From NCBI GenBank assembly GCA_009936765.1, contig JAACDL010000038.1, positions 1-12,510 on the forward strand: DNA of 12,510 nucleotides, read 5' to 3'. A program made the position numbers and the translations under genes. Shown piece by piece: positions 1 to 6,319 of this stretch. This DNA is from Methanobacteriota archaeon. Lineage in GTDB: Archaea > Thermoplasmatota > Poseidoniia > Poseidoniales > Poseidoniaceae. Position 1 is the first letter of the stretch. Every line of letters starts with the position of its first letter. Under the pieces are notes generated by a model. That model was not told the origin of the DNA, made no database searches, and worked only from the letters and a program-made list of their open reading frames with translations.

Positions 1-1
1 T

Positions 2-526
2 GACGGAATTGTGGTATTCGACCTCCACGCCCCCGTAGCATTGGAAGGAATGCCCATCCCCGTAGCATTTACCTCAGCGATGCCAGAAATTGCTGAACAC
101 CTGCGGAAAACTGTAGAGCCAGATTTCATTCTGTCGCCAGACAAGGGCGCTATTGATCGTGCTAGTGCTGTTGCCGATGCCATCGGCTTACCCTTCTCAT
201 ACCTAGAGAAAACTAGAATCGACGCCCATACAATCATTCACAAAGCCAAAGATTTGGACGTCGACGGGAAGATTGTGGCAATCGTCGACGACATGATTGC
301 TACAGGTGGAACTATCTGTAAAGCAGCAGATGCTTTGAGAAGCCAGGGTGCGACCGAAGTTCATGCAGCATGCACTCACGGATTATTCACCGGCGGGGCA
401 ATCGCTAGGTTGGCCAATCATGTCGACGGCGTGCACGCCACCTCTAGCCTATCCAATAGTCGGGCCGTCATCTCCGGAGGGGCCGCATTGGCTCGCGGTG
501 TCCGTAAAATACTCGAAGAAATCTGA
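2..526 (+). CDS. prs: Ribose-phosphate pyrophosphokinase, C-terminal part (5' end outside window)
   Basis: PRPP synthase transfers pyrophosphate from ATP to ribose 5-phosphate, supplying cytoplasmic PRPP for nucleotide, histidine and NAD synthesis. About 174 residues are visible, roughly the last 60% of a family usually near 285-320 residues. The frame is open to the left edge (first full codon at 2), so a GTG at 11 is internal and not a start. The visible part begins in the FDLHAP segment, which matches the family's conserved VDLH region. It continues with an EKTR segment holding the catalytic Lys/Arg pair, and the PRPP-binding loop VDDMIATGGT at about residues 95-104 of the visible part. 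Both phosphoribosyltransferase-type subdomain landmarks are therefore present. The gene ends 86 bases before rpl7ae with no clear hairpin, only a short TTTT. The family call is firm; which regulatory class it belongs to cannot be judged from this half. Confidence 0.95.
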   Translation, partial: DGIVVFDLHAPVALEGMPIPVAFTSAMPEIAEHLRKTVEPDFILSPDKGAIDRASAVADAIGLPFSYLEKTRIDAHTIIHKAKDLDVDGKIVAIVDDMIATGGTICKAADALRSQGATEVHAACTHGLFTGGAIARLANHVDGVHATSSLSNSRAVISGGAALARGVRKILEEI

Positions 527-555
527 TTTTCACCAGAATTTGCTAATCCGTGGTG

Positions 556-563
556 TTTATATT
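556..563 (+). promoter_or_regulatory. Candidate archaeal TATA box for the rpl7ae cluster
   Basis: TTTATATT lies in the 86-base gap between prs and rpl7ae and resembles the archaeal TATA consensus (TTTAWATA). Transcription would begin about 25 bases downstream, near 582-588, giving a leader of about 25-30 bases before the ATG at 613. No separate BRE was convincingly seen. The match is by eye only. Confidence 0.45.
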
Positions 564-612
564 CGCGAGGTCGTGCGCAGCGTTGCTTCACATAAGCATG
601 AGAGTGATTTCA

Positions 613-984
613 ATGAGTGCACACGTGTCTTTTGATACCCCTAACGATGTCGCAGATAAGATCTACGAGATGGTTCAGGCGAACAACAACGGTAGAATGA
701 AAAAAGGATCTAATGAGGTTACCAAGGCTGCGGAACGCGGTACTGCAAAGTTCATCATTATGGCAGAGGATGTCAACCCGCCAGAACTATTGGCACACAT
801 CCCTCTAATCTGCGCTGAGAAAGGTATTCCATTCGGATACGTTCCTAGCCAAGAATTCCTAGCAAAAGAAGCAGGCATGCCAGGTGGCGTAAAGACTGCA
901 TCTCTTGCACTCCTTGAAGTTTCCAAGGGCGCAAAGGAAAAATTCGACGAAGTTGTAGAGCTCGTAAAGGGGCTTTCTAACTGA
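613..984 (+). CDS. rpl7ae: Ribosomal protein L7Ae (kink-turn RNA binding)
   Basis: L7Ae binds kink-turn RNA in 23S rRNA and, in archaea, also nucleates box C/D and H/ACA RNPs and is found in RNase P. The 123-residue product fits the family length (about 120-125). The conserved RNA-binding segment KGSNEVTKAAERG lies at residues 31-43, followed by the core AEDVNPPELLAHIPLIC at 51-67 and a GIPFGYVPS strand at 71-79. In the usual VPSK segment the Lys is Gln here (residue 80). An ATG at 598 and an earlier GTG at 550 are in frame. I chose 613 because AGTGAT sits 4 bases upstream, close to the GGTGAT sites of the neighbours, and because the longer versions add residues not found in the family. It is the first gene of the cluster that continues with rps28e after 27 bases. 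Confidence 0.96.
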   Translation: MSAHVSFDTPNDVADKIYEMVQANNNGRMKKGSNEVTKAAERGTAKFIIMAEDVNPPELLAHIPLICAEKGIPFGYVPSQEFLAKEAGMPGGVKTASLALLEVSKGAKEKFDEVVELVKGLSN

Positions 985-998
985 GATTATCTGAATTC

Positions 999-1004
999 GG
1001 AGGA
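999..1004 (+). promoter_or_regulatory. Shine-Dalgarno site of rps28e
   Basis: GGAGGA lies 7 bases before the ATG at 1012. It is a strong classical site and fixes the start of rps28e. Confidence 0.8.
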
Positions 1005-1011
1005 ATAAAAA

Positions 1012-1236
1012 ATGTCTGAAGAACTCGGAGGATGGCCTGCTGAGGTCGTCGAGATTGTAGGAAGAACCGGTATGACTGGCGAAGCTACTCAAGTCAAGGT
1101 GCGTGTCAACGATGCGCCAAACCCTCGTGACGTGGGACGAATTATCACAAGAAACGTACTCGGACCTGTCCGTCTCGGAGATGTCCTAATGCTTCGCGAC
1201 ACTGGAAGGGAAGCTCGTAAACTCAACTATAGGTGA
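1012..1236 (+). CDS. rps28e: Small ribosomal subunit protein S28e
   Basis: S28e is an OB-fold protein of the archaeal/eukaryotic small subunit, located near the mRNA exit region. The 74-residue product is close to the usual archaeal length of about 70. The PAEVVEIVGRTGMTG segment (residues 9-23) and the ITRNVLGPVRLGD segment (44-56), followed by the C-terminal LRDTGREARKL, are hallmark sequences of the family. The start is fixed by GGAGGA 7 bases upstream. Its TGA stop (1234-1236) lies inside the GGTGATC Shine-Dalgarno site of the following rpl24e, so the two are probably translationally coupled. The rpl7ae-rps28e-rpl24e order is widely conserved in archaea. Confidence 0.97.
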   Translation: MSEELGGWPAEVVEIVGRTGMTGEATQVKVRVNDAPNPRDVGRIITRNVLGPVRLGDVLMLRDTGREARKLNYR

Positions 1237-1238
1237 TC
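1232..1238 (+). promoter_or_regulatory. Shine-Dalgarno site of rpl24e overlapping the rps28e stop
   Basis: GGTGATC, complementary to the archaeal 16S 3' tail, ends 3 bases before the ATG at 1242 and contains the TGA of rps28e. It decides the start of rpl24e: the in-frame GTG at 1233 lies inside this site and is unlikely to be used. Confidence 0.75.
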
Positions 1239-1241
1239 ATC

Positions 1242-1430
1242 ATGCCAGAACAGAGAATTTGCACTTTTTCCGGAGAAGTTATCGAACCGGGCACAGGATT
1301 AATGTTCATCCGCAGAGATGGCACAGTACAGTGGTTTGCTAACAGCAAAGCACGTAAGAATGCAGTCAAACTAAAGCGAAATTCGCGCAAGGTCAAGTGG
1401 ACCCGCCATTTCGTCAAGGGCGGCATTTGA
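1242..1430 (+). CDS. rpl24e: Large ribosomal subunit protein L24e, zinc finger degenerate
   Basis: L24e is a small large-subunit protein shared by archaea and eukaryotes, with a treble-clef-like zinc site. The 62-residue product has the family signatures IEPGTGLMFIRRDGTV (residues 14-29), SKARKNAVKLKRN (35-47) and a KVKWT segment near 50-54. The usual zinc ligands follow C-x2-C and FCSSKC patterns. Here only the first Cys (residue 7) remains; the second is Ser10, and the FCSSKC pair reads FANSKA with Ala33 and Ala37. The protein should therefore not bind zinc in the normal way. The rest is well conserved, so this looks like a functional cysteine-free variant and not a broken gene. The start is set by the GGTGATC site upstream. 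A small hairpin follows the stop. Confidence 0.95.
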   Translation: MPEQRICTFSGEVIEPGTGLMFIRRDGTVQWFANSKARKNAVKLKRNSRKVKWTRHFVKGGI

Positions 1431-1433
1431 TAC

Positions 1434-1452
1434 CAAGCAACTTTGCTTGTTT
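1434..1452 (+). terminator. Small hairpin with short T run after rpl24e
   Basis: CAAGCA and TGCTTG form a 6-bp stem around a 4-base loop (CAAGCA-ACTT-TGCTTG), followed by TTT. It sits 3 bases after the rpl24e stop and could attenuate transcription or protect the 3' end before ndk. Archaeal termination normally relies on U tracts more than hairpins, and the T run is short, so the call is weak. Confidence 0.25.
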
Positions 1453-1492
1453 CATCGCTGCGCTCAAATAGGGCTTGCCAGTCGGCCACAAT

Positions 1493-1498
1493 GGTGGA
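1493..1498 (+). promoter_or_regulatory. Shine-Dalgarno site of ndk
   Basis: GGTGGA lies 6 bases before the ATG at 1505. It supports that start over the in-frame ATG at 1475, which would add ten residues foreign to the family. Confidence 0.65.
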
Positions 1499-1504
1499 AT
1501 TAGT

Positions 1505-1951
1505 ATGGAGACTACGTATATCATGGTAAAGCCTGACGGTGTGCAACGCGGACTAGTTGGAGAAATCATTCAAAGATTCGAAAGAAAGGGACTACAATTA
1601 GTTGGACTTAAGCAAGTCATAGCTAGTGAAGAAATAGCAAAGACGCATTATGCAGTTCATGCAGAGCGTCCTTTCTTCCCAGGTCTAATCAAGTTCGTAA
1701 CCAGTGGCCCTGTAGTTTGCATGGCATGGTCTGGAAGAGATGCAATTAGTGTGGCTCGCAATCTAATCGGTCCAACCAATGGAAGAGAAGCAGCCCCGGG
1801 AACAATCCGTGGCGATTTCGGAATGGACATTGGCTACAATATGATTCACGGATCCGATGCTACAGATACTGCAGAATTCGAACTGGGACTATGGTTCCCA
1901 GAAGGCGTTAACGACTGGAACCAAGATAGTCAATCTTGGGTTTACGAGTGA
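1505..1951 (+). CDS. ndk: Nucleoside diphosphate kinase
   Basis: NDK equalises nucleoside triphosphate pools by passing the ATP gamma-phosphate to NDPs through a phosphohistidine. The 148-residue product fits the family range. The N-terminal TYIMVKPDGVQRGLVGEI (residues 4-21) carries the conserved nucleotide-site Lys. The active-site histidine is His115 in NMIHGSD (112-118), followed by the conserved AEFELGLWF segment ending at 131. The C-terminal tail (VNDWNQDSQSWVYE) holds the usual terminal aromatic residues. The start at 1505 is chosen for the GGTGGA site 6 bases upstream and for agreement with the family N-terminus. The gene lies between rpl24e and infB, an order seen in many archaea, and is probably in the same transcription unit, although the 74-base gap before it contains a small hairpin. 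Confidence 0.97.
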   Translation: METTYIMVKPDGVQRGLVGEIIQRFERKGLQLVGLKQVIASEEIAKTHYAVHAERPFFPGLIKFVTSGPVVCMAWSGRDAISVARNLIGPTNGREAAPGTIRGDFGMDIGYNMIHGSDATDTAEFELGLWFPEGVNDWNQDSQSWVYE

Positions 1952-1960
1952 ATTGAACGT

Positions 1961-1986
1961 CAATTGAAAAATTAAAAATCCAATTG
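1961..1986. repeat. Two CAATTG palindromes flanking an A/T-rich spacer
   Basis: CAATTG occurs at 1961-1966 and 1981-1986 with an A-rich spacer, in the 46-base ndk-infB gap. The two copies could pair as a weak 6-bp stem just upstream of the infB ribosome site. In A/T-rich DNA this may be chance. Confidence 0.25.
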
Positions 1987-1997
1987 GAGTTTTTGAT

Positions 1998-3836
1998 ATG
2001 TCTGATGATGGAGATGGCTTAGAAACCGCTCCTGAAGAAGAGGAGAAAGAACTGGGTTGGCAACGACAACCAATCGTAGCTGTACTCGGTCATGTTGACC
2101 ACGGCAAGACAAGTGTTTTGGATCATTTTAGATCACTTGGTAGCGAAAGACAAGCAAGTGTGATGGATAGAGAAGCCGGCGGAATAACTCAGCACATTGG
2201 TGCAACAGAAGTTCCTGCGAAAATTCTCAATGAGACATGTGCACCCATGACTGGCGGCAAAGATTTCAACAGCCCAGGACTTTTATTCATTGACACCCCT
2301 GGGCATCATTCGTTTACTAGTTTGAGAAGCAGAGGTGGTGCATTAGCTGACATCGCCATTCTTGTCGTAGATGTGATGGAAGGTTTACAACCACAAACTA
2401 TCGAAAGTCTAAGGATCCTCAGAGACAAAAAAACACCATTCGTAGTTGCCGCTAACAAAGTTGACCGTCTTCATGGCTGGAGAACCGTCGAAGGACGTTC
2501 GTTCATTGAATCTTGGGCGAATCAGAGAGAAGATGTTCAACAGTATTTCGAAGAGCGTTACTGGAAATTGTTAGGACAATTCAGTGAACACGGATTCAAT
2601 ATTGAAAGATATGACAAAATTCGCGATTTCAAATCTAATCTAGCAATGGTTCCCTGTTCTGCCAAGGATGGAGAAGGACTTCAAGATTTGTTAACTGTCA
2701 CTGTGGGTCTCGCTGAAAGGTTCCTTGATGATAGATTACGAGACACATTAGGCAATGGTGAAGGAACTGTCTTAGAGATGAAGGATGAAAGAGGATTAGG
2801 CAAGACAATTGATGTAATCCTCAATCGTGGTGAATTAAATGTTGGAGACAGCATAACCCTTGTTGGAGCCAATGGGCCATTTACAACACACATCAAGGGG
2901 ATGTTTAGGCCGAAAGGAATGTCTGAAATGCGTGACGCTGGTGACCGTTGGGAATCATGCGATAACGCTGTTGCTGCATGTGGGCTCAAAATTGTAGCGC
3001 CTGGACTTGAAAACGTTCTAGCAGGGACAGCACTGAGGCAAACTAACGATTCCGATTCTAAAGCAAACGCAGAGAAGGAAGCCTACAAAGAAGCATCGAT
3101 ATCGGTGGAGATTGCTGAAGAAGGCGTTGTCATCAAAGCCGACACGGTTGGTGGATTAGAAGCACTAGCTTTCGAATTAAACAAGATTGACATCCCTATC
3201 AGGATGGCTACTATCGGACCCGTCAATAAGAGAGACATCATCACTGCTCAGTGTGCTGAAGACCCGTTGAATCAAATAATTCTGGCCTTCTCTGTCAAGG
3301 GTAATACTGAAGTGCAGCCTAAATTAGAAGGCCCGGATGCTGAAATCAAATTCATCGACGCCGAAATTATTTATCGCATTCTTGAAGAATTTGAAGAATG
3401 GAGAGAGACAACCAAAGCCGAAATGGATGCGGCGGCACGAGAGAACCTTGTGTATCCTGGCCACTTACGTTATCTCAAGGACCACACTTTCAGAAACAAG
3501 GGACCTGCAATTGTAGGTATGCGTGTTCTGGGTGGTAGAGTCCATGTGGGCCAACGAATCATGAAATTGGATGGTACCGCAGTAGGCCAAATCAAGAGTT
3601 TAAGGACTCGATCTAGTGATGAAGTGAAACAAGGCCACCAGGGAGAAGAACTTGCAGTTGCTGTAATGGGTCCAACTGTTGGCCGTCATATCGAAGAAGG
3701 TGACGAGTTTTGGGTAGACATACCTGCATCCCATGCTAAGCGCCTAAGAAAATTAGAACTCACACCCATAGAAGAGGAGATTCTGGAAGAAATTACTCGT
3801 CTACATCGTAAGCAAGACCACTTTTGGGGAAGATAA
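1998..3836 (+). CDS. infB: Translation initiation factor aIF5B (IF2 family GTPase)
   Basis: aIF5B is the archaeal/eukaryotic IF2-type GTPase that promotes subunit joining in translation initiation. The 612-residue length matches archaeal aIF5B (about 600). After an acidic N-terminal tail (residues 1-20) come the G-domain motifs: P-loop GHVDHGKT (31-38), switch I GGITQHIGAT (61-70), G3 DTPGHHSF (99-106), NKVD (153-156) and SAKDGEG (221-227). The remaining part has the length expected for the beta-barrel domain II, the alpha/beta domain III (around the ADTVGGLEAL segment) and the C-terminal barrel (around GPAIVGMRVLGGRVHVG). In G3 the usual GHEAF reads GHHSF; the catalytic His is kept. GGAG lies 9 bases before the ATG. 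No intein is present, although infB is an intein site in some archaea. Confidence 0.97.
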   Translation: MSDDGDGLETAPEEEEKELGWQRQPIVAVLGHVDHGKTSVLDHFRSLGSERQASVMDREAGGITQHIGATEVPAKILNETCAPMTGGKDFNSPGLLFIDTPGHHSFTSLRSRGGALADIAILVVDVMEGLQPQTIESLRILRDKKTPFVVAANKVDRLHGWRTVEGRSFIESWANQREDVQQYFEERYWKLLGQFSEHGFNIERYDKIRDFKSNLAMVPCSAKDGEGLQDLLTVTVGLAERFLDDRLRDTLGNGEGTVLEMKDERGLGKTIDVILNRGELNVGDSITLVGANGPFTTHIKGMFRPKGMSEMRDAGDRWESCDNAVAACGLKIVAPGLENVLAGTALRQTNDSDSKANAEKEAYKEASISVEIAEEGVVIKADTVGGLEALAFELNKIDIPIRMATIGPVNKRDIITAQCAEDPLNQIILAFSVKGNTEVQPKLEGPDAEIKFIDAEIIYRILEEFEEWRETTKAEMDAAARENLVYPGHLRYLKDHTFRNKGPAIVGMRVLGGRVHVGQRIMKLDGTAVGQIKSLRTRSSDEVKQGHQGEELAVAVMGPTVGRHIEEGDEFWVDIPASHAKRLRKLELTPIEEEILEEITRLHRKQDHFWGR

Positions 3837-3934
3837 TCCCCCAATATTTGCTCAATTGCCAACGACTTGTATACGCAATACCTTGAAGTATGGAATTGAT
3901 TGGTTCCCCTCTTGTACCACGAGGTGCTATTACC

Positions 3935-4942
3935 ATGAATGCAGGATTCCAAGCAGGCGCACCAGCAGGTGACCATCGTACAAAGGACCTTATTGCTACG
4001 GTTTCTTCCATCGCAAACTCATTGATGGGAGAAGTTTCCAAGGTTATCATAGGTAAGAACGAAAATCTACGTAGAGTTACCGTTGGAGTTCTATCTAACG
4101 GAAACATGCTGCTAGAAGATTTCCCTGGACTTGCTAAGACATTACTTGCCAATACCTTTGCTCGTGCTCTTGGATGTAAATTCAAGCGTGTTCAGTTCAC
4201 CCCCGATTTGCTTCCGAGTGACATCATGGGGACATACATGTATGACCAAAAGTCTGGAGAATTCAAACTACGTGCAGGACCTCTGTTCTCCAACATTCTT
4301 CTTGCTGACGAAATTAACCGTGCTCCACCTAAGACACAGGCTGCATTGCTAGAAGCAATGGAAGAGAAGCAGGTTACAATCGAAGGTATCACGCACAAGT
4401 TGCCTGCACCTTTCGTTGTATTAGCAACTCAGAACCCTATCGAACAAGAAGGAACATATCCATTACCAGAAGCTCAGATGGATCGTTTCCTGATGAAGAT
4501 GAGCATGGGTTACCCTGATCGTGCTGAAGAAAAGGCAATTCTGGCTCGCCGTAAACTACGTGGAAAAGATCAACACGATGTTGAACAAATAACATCTCCA
4601 AAGAAAGTAGTTGCTATGCAGAAGGCGCTTGAAACAGTACATGTCGACCCTGCAATCCTCTCATACATCGTTGAGATTGTTCAGAGAACTCGTGAAGACC
4701 ACCGTGTAGTGAACGGTGCATCTCCTCGTGCAAGCCAGTCCCTATTCAAGACCGGTAGAGCCGCTGCTGCAGTGGATGGGCGTGACTATGTAATCCCTGA
4801 CGACATCAAAGGAATTGCATTACAGATTATCTCTCACAGAATCGTAATGAAGCCAGAGGCTAAGATTCGTGGAATTACTGGAATGCACATTGTGCGCAAA
4901 ATCCTCTCCGAAGTTCCAGTACCAGTCATCCAACAGGGATGA
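3935..4942 (+). CDS. MoxR-family AAA+ ATPase
   Basis: MoxR ATPases are AAA+ chaperone-like machines that usually work with von Willebrand A-domain proteins to mature or assemble other complexes. The 335-residue product (from 3935) has the Walker A EDFPGLAKT (61-69), Walker B LLADEIN (122-128) followed by the MoxR-typical RAPPKTQAALLEAMEEKQVT (129-148), sensor 1 ATQNPIEQEGTYPLPEAQ (164-181) and a sensor 2 region GASPRASQSL (261-270). An in-frame ATG at 3890 would add 15 residues. I prefer 3935 because GAGGTG lies 8 bases upstream. The usual DUF58/VWA partner genes are not adjacent: infB precedes it after 98 bases and a ParA gene follows after 80. The gap before it has a weak TATA-like stretch (TTGTATAC, about 3867-3874), so it may have its own promoter. 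Its target is unknown. Confidence 0.93.
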   Translation: MNAGFQAGAPAGDHRTKDLIATVSSIANSLMGEVSKVIIGKNENLRRVTVGVLSNGNMLLEDFPGLAKTLLANTFARALGCKFKRVQFTPDLLPSDIMGTYMYDQKSGEFKLRAGPLFSNILLADEINRAPPKTQAALLEAMEEKQVTIEGITHKLPAPFVVLATQNPIEQEGTYPLPEAQMDRFLMKMSMGYPDRAEEKAILARRKLRGKDQHDVEQITSPKKVVAMQKALETVHVDPAILSYIVEIVQRTREDHRVVNGASPRASQSLFKTGRAAAAVDGRDYVIPDDIKGIALQIISHRIVMKPEAKIRGITGMHIVRKILSEVPVPVIQQG

Positions 4943-4965
4943 TTACTACTCGATGAATGCGACTC

Positions 4966-4999
4966 TTTACAGAGGGCCGCCCGCCTCGATAGTTTACAG
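4966..4999 (+). repeat. Two TTTACAG direct repeats in the parA leader
   Basis: TTTACAG occurs at 4966-4972 and 4993-4999, 27 bases apart start to start, and both copies are followed shortly by AGAG. They lie in the 80-base gap before the ParA gene, so they could be an operator or overlapping promoter element. The evidence is only the repetition and its position. Confidence 0.25.
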
Positions 5000-5022
5000 C
5001 AGAGTATTTTCAGGGGTATTTG

Positions 5023-5991
5023 ATGAATCCGTATAAGATGGTAGTAGCAGTCGCTAATCAGAAAGGCGGTTGCGCGAAAACGACTACTGCAGTCAATTTG
5101 GCTACAGCACTCGCCAAAGGTTCTACTAAATTCAAAGTCCCACCTGCAAAGGTATTACTCATCGATTTAGACCCGCAAGGAAATTGCGCAACATCTTTTG
5201 GCGTTGAGAAGAAGAAAATCAAGAAAACAGCATATGATTTGTTAGTAAACGATAGTGGAGAAGACCTTCCACTGATGGAAGAATATCTCATATCTCCCGA
5301 ACAAATTACTGAATCAATGCAAAAGGCTTGGGCTAAAAGAAATGAAAATTCGAAACGTGTACCTGAAGATTTAGCAATTGAAAACCTATGGCTACTTCCC
5401 AGCGACATTCACCTATCTGGGGCTGAAATTGAATTGAGCCATAGAATCGGTAGAGAAACTAGGCTAAGAGAGGCACTAGCGCCAATTATCGACCAATTTG
5501 ACCACATAATCATTGATACCCCCCCTTCATTGGGATTACTATCGATCAATGCACTATGCGCTTCGAATTGGGTATTCATACCAGTCCAGGCTGAATATTA
5601 CGCACTGGAAGGATTCAGCATGCTGATGAACAGTGTTAAAATGATACAAAAGAGAATCAATAGAAATTTGAAGATATTCGGTGTTGCTATGACAATGGTT
5701 GACCAAAGGTCGAAGTTATCTCTGCATGTTTGTAAAGAGGTTCAATCTAAAATTCCAAGAAAAGTCTTCAAAACACCAATTCGTCGACTAGCTAAAGTTG
5801 CCGAAGCAGCATGGACTGGCGCTCCCACTGTAATACTCAACAAACCGAGCAACAGTGGAGCAGGAGCGGGAAGTAGAGAATATTGGTCGCTTACCAAAGA
5901 ATATCATGAAAGAGTCCAGGAAATGCGTAGGCAGTTCGGAGTGACTGAGCATCCACGTCTATTATTGGATAAACAAGGCCGGTCATACTAG
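5023..5991 (+). CDS. parA: ParA/Soj-family partition ATPase
   Basis: ParA-type ATPases form ATP-dependent dimers on DNA or membranes and position chromosomes, plasmids or large complexes. The 322-residue product has the deviant Walker A with signature lysine, KGGCAKTTT (14-22), the A' motif DLDPQGN (48-54), Walker B IIIDTPPS (162-169) and the conserved PVQAEYYALEG segment (187-197). There is no N-terminal DNA-binding extension, so it is of the Soj/type Ib shape. Compared with a minimal Soj (about 255 residues) it has extra residues near 31-42 and 75-120 and a C-terminal tail past 285. The start at ATG 5023 follows GGGGT; a TTG immediately before it and a later ATG at 5038 are alternatives. 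No ParB gene is visible. The only nearby candidate partner is the small RHH-like protein 76 bases downstream. Confidence 0.93.
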   Translation: MNPYKMVVAVANQKGGCAKTTTAVNLATALAKGSTKFKVPPAKVLLIDLDPQGNCATSFGVEKKKIKKTAYDLLVNDSGEDLPLMEEYLISPEQITESMQKAWAKRNENSKRVPEDLAIENLWLLPSDIHLSGAEIELSHRIGRETRLREALAPIIDQFDHIIIDTPPSLGLLSINALCASNWVFIPVQAEYYALEGFSMLMNSVKMIQKRINRNLKIFGVAMTMVDQRSKLSLHVCKEVQSKIPRKVFKTPIRRLAKVAEAAWTGAPTVILNKPSNSGAGAGSREYWSLTKEYHERVQEMRRQFGVTEHPRLLLDKQGRSY

Positions 5992-6019
5992 TAATATCCA
6001 CAAACAGGCTTGGGTTACG

Positions 6020-6053
6020 ACTCTAGTCGCGTGGGATTCAAGTAGTCTAGAGT
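6020..6053. repeat. 7-bp inverted repeat between parA and the RHH-like gene
   Basis: ACTCTAG (6020-6026) and CTAGAGT (6047-6053) form a 7-bp inverted repeat with a 20-base spacer, in the 76-base gap just upstream of the small RHH-like gene. The position suits an operator or a centromere-like site bound by the RHH protein, or merely chance. No further copies were noticed nearby. Confidence 0.3.
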
Positions 6054-6067
6054 TTCCAAGGTCAATC

Positions 6068-6310
6068 ATGACCGGCGAAGGTATGACCTCAGTTAGTGTA
6101 AGTTATGAGGTTCGAAGACAGTTGAATACTCTTCGAACAATGGATGGACACAAGAGTGTGGACGCTTTTATTACAGAATTAATTCGTACTCACAAACTCA
6201 GTAAAATGAATGGAGAGTTGGATAACTTACGTTCACAAATGAAAGAAGTTGCAGATGTAAATGCGGAGCACTTAGTTCAGCGACTAAATCTTGCACCATT
6301 CAAGGTTTGA
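6068..6310 (+). CDS. Small ribbon-helix-helix-like protein (possible ParA partner or antitoxin)
   Basis: This is an 80-residue protein. Residues 6-42 fit a ribbon-helix-helix pattern: a short beta strand TSVSVS (7-12), helix A around YEVRRQLNTLRTMDG (13-27), a turn, then helix B around SVDAFITELIRTHK (30-43). This resembles archaeal VapB-type antitoxins and CopG/ParG-type DNA binders. The C-terminal part (45-75) looks like a helical tail that might contact a partner. The start at 6068 has AAGGT upstream; ATG at 6083 would still keep the fold. It follows parA and is followed after 9 bases by the 85-residue gene with a strong ribosome site, so the last two are almost surely co-translated. RHH proteins serve both as ParA partners (ParG-like) and as antitoxins. 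The context supports either role, and the fold itself is inferred from pattern only. Confidence 0.7.
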   Translation: MTGEGMTSVSVSYEVRRQLNTLRTMDGHKSVDAFITELIRTHKLSKMNGELDNLRSQMKEVADVNAEHLVQRLNLAPFKV

Positions 6311-6317
6311 GGTGATC
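6311..6317 (+). promoter_or_regulatory. Shine-Dalgarno site of the 85-residue gene
   Basis: GGTGATC starts at the base after the stop of the RHH-like gene and ends 2 bases before the ATG at 6320. The same heptamer is used before rpl24e. It is good evidence that this short gene is really translated. Confidence 0.75.
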
Positions 6318-6319
6318 AT

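Noticed and set aside
348..635. Open frame overlapping prs and rpl7ae
   Set aside because: Out-of-frame shadow of two well supported genes, with no family resemblance.
1223..1546. - strand open frame across rpl24e and ndk
   Set aside because: Antisense to two conserved genes; no ribosome site and no recognisable domain.
1967..1980. A/T-rich stretch before infB as a TATA box
   Set aside because: Transcription from it would start at about the infB ATG, downstream of the GGAG ribosome site, so it does not fit; infB is more likely read through from upstream.
1998..3836. Possible intein in infB
   Set aside because: The G-domain motifs run at normal spacing and the total length is that of an intein-free aIF5B.
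3793..4185. - strand open frame opposite the start of the MoxR gene
   Set aside because: Antisense to a clear AAA+ domain; its composition is explained by the opposite frame.
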